Below are positions 33,760 through 42,339 of a stretch of DNA of 64,000 nt, piece after piece. The translations under genes were made by a program, and so were the position numbers. The notes beneath the pieces are model-generated. The model worked only from the letters and a program-made list of their open reading frames with translations, did no database searches and was not told where the DNA came from. Each line of letters opens with the position of its first letter. Within the stretch, counting starts at the first letter, position 1. Source of the DNA: WSZJ01 sp964590435 (GTDB taxonomy: Bacteria; Planctomycetota; MHYJ01; WSZJ01); the NCBI GenBank assembly GCA_964590435.1, contig CAZPWT010000020.1, forward strand, positions 5,667 to 69,666. The letters run 5' to 3'.

Positions 33760-34929
33760 ATGCCCACCCCCGACCGCCTCACCCTGACCGCCGAGCGCTG
33801 GCACGAACTCCTCCGGAACCGCGCGTACACCTCCCTGCTCGCCGACTTCGTCCCGCGCTCTTCCGCCCACGCCGATGTCGGGCTGGATCCTTCGGCGAAG
33901 TGGTCGGAGATCGTGGCGCTGCTGCCGGGGTTTGAGGTGGTGAAGGTCGCGAACGACCATCCGCGGTGGCTGGTGATCCTGAAGCGCGGGGGGCAGGTGG
34001 TGGGGATCGACGCGGTGCGGGGGCGGACGCAGGTGGAGGCGATGGACGCGGAGCTGGGGGCGGAGGGGGTGCTGGCGGAGGTGGTGAAGGCGCTGGAGGC
34101 GCGGGCGCCGCGGGAGGAGGCGGAGAGGGACGACGGGGTGTGGGTGGAGTTCTGCGTGTCGGGGCGGCATGCGACGCAGCGGGTGTCGCAGTTCGTGCGG
34201 TGCCCGGCGTGGAGCGCGATCCGCGGGAACTACCCCGACGCGACGCGCGCGGCGGTCGAGTCGCTGCTCGCCCTTCCCGAACTCGGCCGGCACGGGCAGC
34301 TGGTGATCTGGCACGGCCCCACGGGGACCGGCAAGACGTTCGCCCTCCGCGCCGCGATGCGCGCCTGGCGGGAACGCTTCATTCCCACCGTCCTCGCGGA
34401 CCCGGCGACGTTCGCGAAGAACCCGGAGTACTACTTCGACCTGGCGAGCGACTCGAGGGACGAGGCGCTGGCGGACCCGGACCTCCCTGCCGAGTTCGCG
34501 GGGGCGATCGGCGCCGGCGGCAAGGCGCCGCCGCGGCGGCGGCTGTTCGTGCTGGAGGACTCCGCTGCGCTCCTGGCGCGCGACCCGCGCTCGGGCTCCG
34601 ACGTGCTGGGGCGGCTCCTGAACATGACCGACGGGCTGATCGGCCAGGGGCGCGAGGACCTGTTCCTCGTGACGCTCAACGAGGACGTCGAGCACGTGGA
34701 CCCGGCGTTCCTGCGCCCCGGCCGCTGCGTCGCCCACATCCGCTTCCCGCTCTTTTCGCGCGAAGCGGCGACGGCGTGGCTGAAGGCGAAGGGGGCGGAC
34801 GCGGGGAAGCTGGAGGACGAGACGTCGCTGGCGGACCTGTACGCGAAAACCGGCGGCGGGCCAATCCAGGATCGCGAGGACGAGTCGCTCCTTGCGCCGA
34901 AGGGGTTTGGGGCGCGACGAAAGGGCTAG
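33760..34929 (+). CDS. AAA+ ATPase, DUF5925-like, 389 aa
   Basis: ATG 33760 (MPTPDRLTLTAERWHELL) was chosen as the first start after non-coding-looking DNA. The N-terminal 170 residues form an unknown domain. The AAA core has Walker A HGPTGTGKTFALR, Walker B RRRLFVLEDSAALL and an arginine-finger-like DPAFLRPGRCVAHI. The order and the extended N-terminal region resemble DUF5925-linked AAA proteins of unknown role. The 274-base gap upstream, between it and the divergent methyltransferase gene, shows no clear promoter. Confidence 0.75.
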   Translation: MPTPDRLTLTAERWHELLRNRAYTSLLADFVPRSSAHADVGLDPSAKWSEIVALLPGFEVVKVANDHPRWLVILKRGGQVVGIDAVRGRTQVEAMDAELGAEGVLAEVVKALEARAPREEAERDDGVWVEFCVSGRHATQRVSQFVRCPAWSAIRGNYPDATRAAVESLLALPELGRHGQLVIWHGPTGTGKTFALRAAMRAWRERFIPTVLADPATFAKNPEYYFDLASDSRDEALADPDLPAEFAGAIGAGGKAPPRRRLFVLEDSAALLARDPRSGSDVLGRLLNMTDGLIGQGREDLFLVTLNEDVEHVDPAFLRPGRCVAHIRFPLFSREAATAWLKAKGADAGKLEDETSLADLYAKTGGGPIQDREDESLLAPKGFGARRKG

Positions 34930-34979
34930 CCCTCAGGTGATCGTCCGCGGGAGGACGCCCGAATCCCGGCGGGACTGCG

Positions 34980-35240
34980 CTACCCCCACCTGTTCCCCGT
35001 CACCCGGTCCGCCACGAGCAGCTCCTTCACGAGCTCCATCGCGTGCTCGATCTTCTCGCGCACGGCGCGCTTGCTCAGGACTTCGTAGTGGCGCCCGCCC
35101 TCTTCGCGCCGGTCCTCGGGGATGATCTCGGCCTCGGACCATTCGACGATGAAGCCGCCGTCGACGCGGTGGATCGTGACCTCGGAGCCGACGGCGCGCC
35201 GGGCCTGCTTGATGGTGAGGTTTTCGGAAGAAGGTCGCAT
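34980..35240 (-). CDS. Small 86-aa hypothetical protein
   Basis: ATG 35240 (MRPSSENLTIKQARRAVG) follows GGAG. A short strand-rich section (SEVTIHRVDGGFIVEWSEAE) is followed by a helix KREKIEHAMELV-like stretch. The family is unknown. It is convergent with the AAA gene, whose stop lies 51 bases away. The composition and ribosome site favour a real gene. Confidence 0.6.
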   Translation of the reverse strand: MRPSSENLTIKQARRAVGSEVTIHRVDGGFIVEWSEAEIIPEDRREEGGRHYEVLSKRAVREKIEHAMELVKELLVADRVTGNRWG

Positions 35241-35326
35241 GGGATGTCTCCAAAAGAGATTGAGGAAGGGCTCACACGGTTGTGCGTACGCGCGCCGCTC
35301 TGCTTTGTGACCGGCGCCGGGGGGAA

Positions 35327-35530
35327 TCAGCGGGGCTTCTTGCGCCTCGCCGCGGCTTGCTCGGCGAGGTAGCGGCGGCGGTGCGCCGCGCGCACGGCCT
35401 GGAGGTGCTCGAAGAGCGCTCGCGTGTCGATTTTCCCGAGATCCCGGCCGGGAATCAGCGCGAGGCGGATGAGCGACTTGCGGTGGATGGGCGGGAGGGC
35501 ATGGTCGTCGGGGTTGGGGGTGGGGGGCAT
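35327..35530 (-). CDS. Small basic 67-aa hypothetical protein
   Basis: ATG 35530 opens MPPTPNPDDHALPPIHRKSL. A helix with many Arg and Ala residues (HLQAVRAAHRRRYLAEQAAA) and a basic end KKPR follow, so nucleic-acid contact is possible. No clear ribosome site is seen upstream, and nothing matches a known family. It lies 86 bases upstream of the 34980-35240 gene on the same strand. Confidence 0.45.
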   Translation of the reverse strand: MPPTPNPDDHALPPIHRKSLIRLALIPGRDLGKIDTRALFEHLQAVRAAHRRRYLAEQAAARRKKPR

Positions 35531-35576
35531 GGGGGGGGCCTTGGGGGAAGGACTGGGTAAGGAAGGGAAAGGAATA

Positions 35577-35666
35577 CGCGGATAAAGGCGGATTTCGCGG
35601 GAACGGCCGCGGATAAAGGCGCCGTTATCCGCGGCCTTTTCCGCGTCATCCGGCTTTATCCGCGTA
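35577..35666. repeat. GCGGATAA-type repeats with a perfect 12-bp hairpin
   Basis: The tract repeats CGCGGATAAAGG and its complement ATCCGCG. Bases 35605-35616 and 35625-35636 form a perfect 12-bp stem with an 8-base loop, followed on the plus strand by TTTT (35637-35640), so it may end transcription from the left. Similar ATCCGCG units recur at 60953-60993, which indicates a dispersed family. Confidence 0.65.
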
Positions 35667-35676
35667 GGCCGTTCCT

Positions 35677-36813
35677 CTACGCCGTCTCCCTCCTCCGCAT
35701 CTCCTCCACCAGCTTCGCCCAGCGGCGATCCTTCCTCAGCGCCGCGAGGTCTCCGTCCACCTCCGCGTGGGCCACGTTATTCAGCCCCAGCTTCGCCGCG
35801 CGCGTCAGCTTGCGGAACGCCTGGTCCCGCTTCCCCTCCAGCGCGTCGAGGCAGCCGAGGTCGTACCAGGACCAGGCGTGCTTCGCGTCGGCCTTCAGCG
35901 CCGCGCGGAAGGCGTGGCGCGCCTCGCTGCGCTTCCCCTGCCGCGCCAGCGCGAGGCCGAGGTCGTAGGCGGCGTGGACGTCGTCGCGGCCGTGCCGGAT
36001 CGCGGACTGGAGGTACACCTCGGCGTCGCCGTTGCGGCCGAGGCGCAGGAGGGACCGCCCGAGGCCGTGCAGGAGATCGCCGTCGTCCGGGTTGAGCGCC
36101 ATGGCGGCGAAGAAGTAGTCGATCGCCTCGGCGTGCCGGCCGGCGTCCATCGCGTACTCGCCGAGCTCGACGAGGATCTTCCAGGCGAGCGGCGCCGCGG
36201 CCTTCAGCGTCTGGAGCGCTTCCAGCGGCCGCCCCTGCCGGGCGCGGGAGATCGCGAGGTTCTGGATCGACACGACGCCGACGTGCGAGTGCGCCTGCTG
36301 GAGCTTCGGGTCGAGCTCGACGATCCCCCCGAACCACTTCTCCGCGTCGCGGTGGCGGCCGAGCTCGCCGTGGGCGACGCCGAGGTCGAACTGCGCGCAG
36401 AGCGACCCCGGCTCGAGCTGCACCGCCTTCTCGAGCGCCTCGACCGCCCCCTCCAGCTTCCGCGCCGCCATGAGAGCGCTTCCCAGCTCGTGCCACGCCG
36501 CGCCGTCCTCCGGGCGCTCCGCAACGGCCTGGCGGAGGGCGGGAAGCGCCGCTTCGGCGCGTTCGGCGCGGGTGGGTTCCTTGGGACTCGGCGCGTGGGC
36601 CGGGGCAGGCGCGGGGAGGGCGAGGTCGAAGCGGACTTCGCCGACGGGCTTGCCGTCGGCGCGGAAGGTGACGGTGACGGCGCCGGGGTTGTCGGGGGGG
36701 AAGGCGACGACGGCTTCCTGGACGCCGTCGCAGCCGGGGAGGGGGTACGTGCCCGCGCCGCGGGCGACGAGGGGGAGGGCGAGGGTTTCGAGACGTTCGA
36801 TCGGCGTGGCCAT
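35677..36813 (-). CDS. TPR protein with an N-terminal beta domain, 378 aa
   Basis: ATG 36813 (MATPIERLETLALPLV) follows GGAGG; the open frame upstream is rejected. Residues about 1-70 are strand-rich. A Pro/Ala linker follows, then at least six 34-residue TPR units, e.g. AAWHELGSALMAARKLEGAV and AAYDLGLALARQGKRSEARH. The end WAKLVEEMRRRETA resembles a closing half-repeat found in planctomycete TPR proteins. No signal peptide. Unlike the array at 19-26 kb, these TPRs are of the classic type. Confidence 0.75.
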   Translation of the reverse strand: MATPIERLETLALPLVARGAGTYPLPGCDGVQEAVVAFPPDNPGAVTVTFRADGKPVGEVRFDLALPAPAPAHAPSPKEPTRAERAEAALPALRQAVAERPEDGAAWHELGSALMAARKLEGAVEALEKAVQLEPGSLCAQFDLGVAHGELGRHRDAEKWFGGIVELDPKLQQAHSHVGVVSIQNLAISRARQGRPLEALQTLKAAAPLAWKILVELGEYAMDAGRHAEAIDYFFAAMALNPDDGDLLHGLGRSLLRLGRNGDAEVYLQSAIRHGRDDVHAAYDLGLALARQGKRSEARHAFRAALKADAKHAWSWYDLGCLDALEGKRDQAFRKLTRAAKLGLNNVAHAEVDGDLAALRKDRRWAKLVEEMRRRETA

Positions 36814-37135
36814 GAGCGGTGCCTCCGTTGTGGGTGAATGTCTATATGCGGAGGGGGGCGGGGTGTGACGGAGGGAGGGGGGTTGAAATCGCCTTTCACC
36901 CGAGCCTGGCGCGGATAAAAAAGGACAGGAAAAGATGCGCCGGCGCGCCATGGCAGCGGGCCATTACGGACATGCACCCCTTCAAAATTCCGGATTTCCT
37001 GTCACACCGCTTCCGAGCAGGCGTACACCCCCTCGTCCGCCAGGAGTGCCAGCGCCATGAGCCCGACCCGCCCCCCCGTCTGCTTGAAACCGTCCCGCCA
37101 CGCGGCTACGCTCGTGCCTTCCCCGGCTCTCCGCG
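36814..37135. other. Gap without recognised gene
   Basis: This 322-base gap separates the minus-strand TPR gene from the sigma-factor gene. It holds the GGAGG site of the former near its left end and a G-rich run. I see no clear promoter, terminator or RNA. A minus-strand frame ending at 37002 (LADEGVYACSEAV) is open but has no convincing start. Confidence 0.5.
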
Positions 37136-38410
37136 ATGACACCCACTCCCCTCTCTCAATGCCCGGACGAGGACCTCGTCGAGGTCGTGCGGACGCCGAA
37201 ACACGTCCGCCAGACGGAGGCGTTCGACGAGCTGCACAAGCGCCACGGGCGGATGCTGGCCGGCATGGCGTGGCGCAAGGTCGGCCTCGGCGGCGGGCTG
37301 GCATCGAACGCCCGGCGCGGCTCGGTCGAGGATCTGGTCGGCGATGTGCTCGGCCAGGCGATCCTGGGCTACAAACGCAACGGCGGCGCGGCGTTCAAGA
37401 CGTTCCTCATGCGCTGCTTCCTGAACGAGATGTACTCGGGAGGACGCCGCAAGGGGAAGTTCGTCGCGAGCCTCGAGCCGAACGAGGACGGGGAAATCCG
37501 CTACGAGCGCGCGGCGGCGGTCGTCCCGCCGGGATCCCTCGCCCACCTCACTCTCCTCGAGGTCAACGACATCGCCCACAACGCGCTCGCCGCCATGAAG
37601 GAAACCGAGCGCAAGGCGTTCCTCTGGGCCGTCGTCCTCGACTACTCCCACGAACAGCTCCAGGACCTCTACCCCGGCCGGTCGCCCGCGGCGCTTCGCA
37701 AGGTCAAGGAGCGCGTCACCAAGTCCTTCTTCGCCGAATGGGAGCGGCTCGGCGGCCCGCGGGCGCAGGAGCTCCTGCAGGAACTGGGGCCCGCCATGTC
37801 TGAACGGCTCAACCCGGACCGGATCAAGGACCCGACGGCGCGCGAGGCGTACCGCGCGTGGCTCATGGGCGACCTCGCTTCCGCCGCGCAGAAAGTCGGG
37901 CTCGACGTCGCAAAAACGCGCGCCCTCCTCCTCTCCGCCGCCCACGACCTCTACGAACAGGCCACCCTCCGCGGCCGCAGCCGCGTCCGCGCGCAGGTCC
38001 TCGCCATCGGCGAAGACGCCGCTTCCGCCGACCCGCTCCTCGCCAGCTCCCGCCGCACCCTCGCCCTCGTCCGCGCCGCGTTCGGCGTCGCCCCGCTCGA
38101 GGCCGCGTTCACCACCCTCGGCGCGTTCGTGCAGGCACGGCTGAAATCCGCCGCCGACTTCGAGGCCGCCCGCAAGGCCCTCGCCCTCTCCCCCGCCGAT
38201 TTCCGCCGCCTCCTCGCCGATGACCTCCACCCCGGCGCCCCCCTCCTCAAACGCCTCGCGCGCGTCCTCGACCTGCCGCTAGCCTCCCTCAAGGCCCTTC
38301 CACACTCCCCGATCGGCCTCGACGACGTCGTCACCCGCGGCGCCCCACGGCTCGACCGCGACCGCGTCCGCAGACGCGCCCTGGCCTGGCTCCCCGCGGC
38401 CCGCCGATGA
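37136..38410 (+). CDS. Sigma-70-family sigma factor with a long C-terminal extension, 424 aa
   Basis: Residues about 10-215 follow the ECF/sigma-70 plan: a region-2-like part (EAFDELHKRHGRMLAGMAWR, then FKTFLMRCFLNEMYSGGRRK), and a region-4-like helix-turn-helix (KAFLWAVVLDYSHEQLQDLY, then PAALRKVKERVTKSFFAEW). About 200 extra residues follow, which ordinary ECF factors lack. They are helical and probably hold the factor's control or partner contacts. No ribosome site is seen before ATG 37136. Its stop overlaps the TPR-CHAT protease start (ATGA), so the two are coupled. Confidence 0.7.
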   Translation: MTPTPLSQCPDEDLVEVVRTPKHVRQTEAFDELHKRHGRMLAGMAWRKVGLGGGLASNARRGSVEDLVGDVLGQAILGYKRNGGAAFKTFLMRCFLNEMYSGGRRKGKFVASLEPNEDGEIRYERAAAVVPPGSLAHLTLLEVNDIAHNALAAMKETERKAFLWAVVLDYSHEQLQDLYPGRSPAALRKVKERVTKSFFAEWERLGGPRAQELLQELGPAMSERLNPDRIKDPTAREAYRAWLMGDLASAAQKVGLDVAKTRALLLSAAHDLYEQATLRGRSRVRAQVLAIGEDAASADPLLASSRRTLALVRAAFGVAPLEAAFTTLGAFVQARLKSAADFEAARKALALSPADFRRLLADDLHPGAPLLKRLARVLDLPLASLKALPHSPIGLDDVVTRGAPRLDRDRVRRRALAWLPAARR

Positions 38411-40491
38411 CCCCGGCGGTCCACGCCGCCCTCGCCCAGGCCGCTTCTCACCTCGACTCCGGCGACGTCCTCGCCGCCCAGCGCGCCTTCTACGCCGCCC
38501 GCGACCTCTCCGGACGCGACCCCGCCGTCCTCCGCGACATCGGCCGACGCTGGCTCCTCGCCGGCTGGAAGGCCGCCATTCCCAACCGCGACCCCGAGAC
38601 CGGCTCCACCCTCTTTCACAACGCCCGCCAGATCTTCCTCAGCCTCGGCGGCGATCCGCAGCTCTGGGAAGCGCTCCGCGGGCTTGCGATCTGCTCGGCG
38701 ATGCTCGGCGAGCACGACGCGGCGCTGCGGCTGTGCGACGAGGCCGAGGCGGCCGCGACGGACGGCCTCGCGCGCGCCAAGGTCTGGAACACGCGCGGCG
38801 TCACGCACAGCTACCTCGGGAGCAACCGTGAAGCGCGCCGCTGGGCGCGGAAGGCGCTGGCGGCGACGCGGGACGACAAGGTCGGCGACACGGCGCGCCA
38901 GACGATCGGCATCGCGCTGATCCGCGAAGGCCGCCCGAAGGAGGCCCTTCCCCTCCTCAAGGACCCGGTCAACCGCGCGTGGGCGCTTCTCGAGGCCAAG
39001 GATTTCCGAGGCGTGCTCGCGATCTCCCCGGGAAACCGGCCGCGGGCGTTCGCGTACCGGGCGAGGGCGTGGCTGGCGCTGGGAAAGCCGGCGCAGGCGC
39101 GGGCCGAGCTGCGGCGCGGCGAGCGGGTGATCGAGGAAGCGCGGGGGCGGCGCGACTCGGACGAAGGGCGGGCGGCGTTCGCGGGGAAGGCGCACGGCGT
39201 GTACGAGATGCTCGTGGAGCTCGAGGCCGGCGCGGGGCGCTGGCCGGCGGCGTTCCGCGCGGCGGAGGCGGCCCGGGCGCGGGCGTTCCTGGATTTCGTC
39301 GCGGCGCCGCGGCCGCGCGACCTGACGCACCTGATGCCGTCGGAGCGCGCGCGGTTCGAGGCGCTGCGCGCCGACATCGAGCGCGCCCACAAGCCGGGCG
39401 GCGACAAGGCCGCGCTCCAGAAACTCGAGGACGACGAGCGCCTCGCCCTTCGCCGCTACGAGAAGGAACGCCTCGCGCAGGCACGCGTCCAGCCGTGCGA
39501 GCCGCTCGACGCCGCCGCCGTCCGCCGCGCGCTCGCCGACGGCGAAGCCCTCGTCCAGTACCAGGCGCTCGACGGCGCCTTCCTCGCCTTCGTCTTCACG
39601 CGCAACCGCTTCCGCACCGTCCGCCTCCCCGCCGACGGCGTCCTCGAGGCCGCCCGGGACCTCCCCGTCGCCCTCGACCTCGCCCGCCGCGAGGAACGCC
39701 GCGGCGGCTCGGCCTTCGCCGACTGGCACTTCGGCATGCTCGGCGAAGCGCTGCTCGGGGCGCTCCCGCTCGACGGCGTGACGCGGCTCGTCGTCGTCCC
39801 CGACCAGGAACTTCACCTCGTGCCGTTCGCGGCGCTGCGGCTGCGCGGCCGGCCGCTCGCGGAGTCCGTCGCCGTCGTGACGGCCCCCTCGGCGAGCGTC
39901 TACGCGACGATGGCGTCCCGAAAACGCGCGTTCGACGCGGCGCGCGCTCGCTGCCTCTTCGTCAACGACCCCACGGGCTCCCTCCCGCACGCCGCCGGCG
40001 AGGAGGCCGCCCTGCGCCGCGCGTTCGGCCGCCGCCTCACCGTGCTCGGCGAAAAGGACGCTTCCCGCGAAACCGTCCTCCGCCTCGCCCCCCGGCACGA
40101 CATCCTCCACTTCGCCACCCACGCCGTCTGGCGCCCCGACCGCGCCGACCTCTCCTACCTCGAGCTCGCCCGCAACGAACGCCTCACCGCCAGCGACCTC
40201 CTCTCCGTCGACCTCTCCCGCACCCGCTCCGCCGTCCTCTCCGCCTGCGACTCCGGCCGCGGCGACTGGTCCCGCGCCGAGGAAATGTTCGGGCTCCCCC
40301 GCGCCTTCCTCCGCGCCGGCGCCGCTTCCGTCCTCGCCACCCTCTGGCCCCTCGAGGACCACGCCGCGATCGGCGAGTTCATGGAGGCGTATTACGCGGA
40401 AGGGCTCTCGGCCGGGGAGGCGCAGCGGCGGGCGGTCGCGGCGGGCGTGCCGGGGAGCCTGTGGGGAAGCTGGGTTCAGATGGGGGTGTAG
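38407..40491 (+). CDS. TPR-CHAT cysteine protease, 694 aa
   Basis: Residues about 1-300 are TPR-like helices (ALRGLAICSAMLGEHDAALR). A coiled region follows, then a CHAT protease domain from about residue 380. The catalytic dyad is His572 in ILHFATHA and Cys614 in VLSACDSGRG. CHAT proteases are caspase-like clan-CD enzymes that act in bacterial immunity and cell death, and in type III-E CRISPR a TPR-CHAT enzyme controls a sigma factor. Here the enzyme is encoded directly behind a sigma factor with a 4-base overlap, so it may cleave or free that factor. Confidence 0.88.
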   Translation: MTPAVHAALAQAASHLDSGDVLAAQRAFYAARDLSGRDPAVLRDIGRRWLLAGWKAAIPNRDPETGSTLFHNARQIFLSLGGDPQLWEALRGLAICSAMLGEHDAALRLCDEAEAAATDGLARAKVWNTRGVTHSYLGSNREARRWARKALAATRDDKVGDTARQTIGIALIREGRPKEALPLLKDPVNRAWALLEAKDFRGVLAISPGNRPRAFAYRARAWLALGKPAQARAELRRGERVIEEARGRRDSDEGRAAFAGKAHGVYEMLVELEAGAGRWPAAFRAAEAARARAFLDFVAAPRPRDLTHLMPSERARFEALRADIERAHKPGGDKAALQKLEDDERLALRRYEKERLAQARVQPCEPLDAAAVRRALADGEALVQYQALDGAFLAFVFTRNRFRTVRLPADGVLEAARDLPVALDLARREERRGGSAFADWHFGMLGEALLGALPLDGVTRLVVVPDQELHLVPFAALRLRGRPLAESVAVVTAPSASVYATMASRKRAFDAARARCLFVNDPTGSLPHAAGEEAALRRAFGRRLTVLGEKDASRETVLRLAPRHDILHFATHAVWRPDRADLSYLELARNERLTASDLLSVDLSRTRSAVLSACDSGRGDWSRAEEMFGLPRAFLRAGAASVLATLWPLEDHAAIGEFMEAYYAEGLSAGEAQRRAVAAGVPGSLWGSWVQMGV

Positions 40492-40513
40492 CGGCGGCGG
40501 GAGTGGAGCCGGC

Positions 40514-40549
40514 GAGGTTTGAGTGTTGAGGTGTGAGTATTGAGTGACG
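40514..40549. repeat. TGAGTNN heptamer tract
   Basis: A short run of TTGAGTG/TTGAGGT/GTGAGTA/TTGAGTG units ends in GACG, exactly as in the tracts before TPR genes 1 and 3. It lies between the CHAT gene and the fifth TPR paralogue. The TTCG hairpin is missing here. Confidence 0.65.
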
Positions 40550-40584
40550 GACGAACGGCAGGGCAGGCAAGCTGAAGACTCGAG

Positions 40585-42087
40585 ATGAACGCTGAAACCG
40601 CATACGTATTCCGCCACGGACTGCTCCAGGATGCGGCTTATCAGCTCCAGCTTCCGGGCGACCGTGCGCGGCTTCATGCGCTGGCGTTCGCGCTGATCGA
40701 GGATCTCTGCGGCGGCCGCGCTCCGGCTCCGCCCGCGGACCACGCTTCGCTCCAGCCGCACTCGACGGACGCCTTTGCCGAGGAACTTGCGCATCATGCC
40801 GCCATGGCCGCAGGAGAGTGCATGCGCGCGGCCCGGAAGCTCTACCTGCGCCGGGCGGGCGCCCTGGCGGAACGGCAATACCGCGGCGCGGCGGCGGAGC
40901 GCCTGTGGCGCGAGCACGCCGATCTCTCGGAGGGGATCGAGAGGGCGGAATCGCTTCGGGGCGCCGCGCGGGCCGCCGCCGCCGGGGGCCGTCCGGGGAC
41001 GGCGGAGCCCATGCTCCACGAAGCGCTCTCGCTCGTGCGCGCCGCCGGCGACCGGCGCGCCGAGGGAGTCGTGCTCTCAGCCCTGGCCCGCCTGCACTGG
41101 GAGACCGGGCGGACCCGCGAGGCCGAAGCCGAGTACGGAGACGCGCTGGCGCTTCATCGCGAGTCCGGAAACGCCGTCGCCGAGGGAACGACGCTCTCGA
41201 ACCTGGCAAGCCTCTTCAAGGTGTCAGGACGCCTGATGGAAGCCGAGCGCGTCCAGGGGGAGGCGCTGGCGATCCTTCGCAAGTCCGGCGACCGGGCCTC
41301 GGAGGACTCGGTTCTGGGGAACCTGGCGAACATCTACAAGGAAACGGGCCGGGTCAAGGAGGCCGAGCAGGTGTATGAGGACACGCTGGCCAACCGCCGC
41401 CGGCGCGGCGACCGTCGGTCCGAGGCCATCGCCGTGGGAAACCTGGCGATCCTGCACTACGAGACGGGCAGGAGCCGGGAGGCCGAGAAAGGCCAGGGGC
41501 TGGCGCTTGAGATCTGCCGTGCGATCGGCGACCGGCGCGGCGAGGGCGAAGCGCTGGCCAACCTGGCGAGCCTGTACAGCGAGTCGGAACGAAACGACCT
41601 GGCCGAGCAGTTCTTCGAGAGGGCGCTGGCCATCCACCGCGAAACCGGCGCGCGACACGCCGAGGGAACCGCGCTGGCCAATTTCGCCGGCGTCCTCGCA
41701 CGCACCGGGCGGATTTCGCGGGCGGAGGAGTGCTTCTCCCGGGCCCTCGCGATCCATCGCGAACTCGGCGCCCGGCTTTCCGAGGGAATCGCGCTCGGCA
41801 ATCTGGCCAAGATGCTCCTCCGGGAAGGCCGATTGCCCCAGGCCGAGCAGTGCCTCCAGCAGTCGCTGGCGATTCACCGCGCCCTGGGAAACCGGCGGTA
41901 CCTGGGACTCAACTTGTGCGACATGTCCTTCGTGCTTCTCTCCCTGCGCCGGTTGGATGAAGCGCGCACGGCATGGCACGAAGGGACGGCATTTCTCAGG
42001 TCGATCGGCGACAGCGCGAAGCTCGCTACAAGGATGGCCAGCATGCGCGAGGCCTGCGCTGGCGCTGGGGTCGCCGCGTTCGAATAG
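40585..42087 (+). CDS. Fifth member of the ETAY-type TPR family, 500 aa
   Basis: ATG 40585 opens NAETAYVFRHGLLQDAAYQL, closely matching the four tandem genes at 19-26 kb. The repeats (ALALHRESGNAVAEGTTLSN, ALAIHRELGARLSEGIALGN) are less GC-extreme in their third positions than in the array. It lies 93 bases behind the TPR-CHAT gene and might join that operon. It ends MREACAGAGVAAFE, as the array members do. Confidence 0.8.
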   Translation: MNAETAYVFRHGLLQDAAYQLQLPGDRARLHALAFALIEDLCGGRAPAPPADHASLQPHSTDAFAEELAHHAAMAAGECMRAARKLYLRRAGALAERQYRGAAAERLWREHADLSEGIERAESLRGAARAAAAGGRPGTAEPMLHEALSLVRAAGDRRAEGVVLSALARLHWETGRTREAEAEYGDALALHRESGNAVAEGTTLSNLASLFKVSGRLMEAERVQGEALAILRKSGDRASEDSVLGNLANIYKETGRVKEAEQVYEDTLANRRRRGDRRSEAIAVGNLAILHYETGRSREAEKGQGLALEICRAIGDRRGEGEALANLASLYSESERNDLAEQFFERALAIHRETGARHAEGTALANFAGVLARTGRISRAEECFSRALAIHRELGARLSEGIALGNLAKMLLREGRLPQAEQCLQQSLAIHRALGNRRYLGLNLCDMSFVLLSLRRLDEARTAWHEGTAFLRSIGDSAKLATRMASMREACAGAGVAAFE

Positions 42088-42099
42088 GAAGCGACGGGA

Positions 42100-42339
42100 T
42101 TGGCAGATGCGCCCACCATCGGGATCGTTCTGGTGCGGCAGAAGACCCGCACCCTGGTCGAGTACGCGCTGCGCGACCTCCTCAAACCGATCGGCGTTGC
42201 GGAATGGCAGTCGCACCTCGTGGACTCGCTCCCGCCGGAACTCGAGAGTTCGCTTCCTTCGATTGAGGACATCGAATCGCGCCTGCCTCCGCCCCCTACT
42301 TCACCAGGCGCTTCCGATGCTTCTCCACCAGCCCCTTGA
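42100..42339 (+). pseudogene. C-terminal remnant of a DUF1016 (YhcG-type) PD-(D/E)XK nuclease
   Basis: The frame from TTG 42100 reads PTIGIVLVRQKTRTLVEYAL, then KPIGVAEWQ and LPSIEDIESRL. This is the conserved final segment of DUF1016 nucleases, whose usual length is above 300 aa. The N-terminal domain and catalytic residues are absent, and the preceding sequence is the end of the TPR gene. Homology ends near 42290, after which the frame runs antisense into the next gene. It is most likely a decayed fragment. Confidence 0.7.

Noticed and set aside
37002..37140. Minus-strand frame ending LADEGVYACSEAV
   Set aside because: It overlaps the sigma-factor start and has no convincing start codon or ribosome site.
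37951..41019. Long minus-strand open frame over the sigma, CHAT and TPR genes
   Set aside because: It is antisense to three genes with clear motifs, and has a low-complexity product without a ribosome site.
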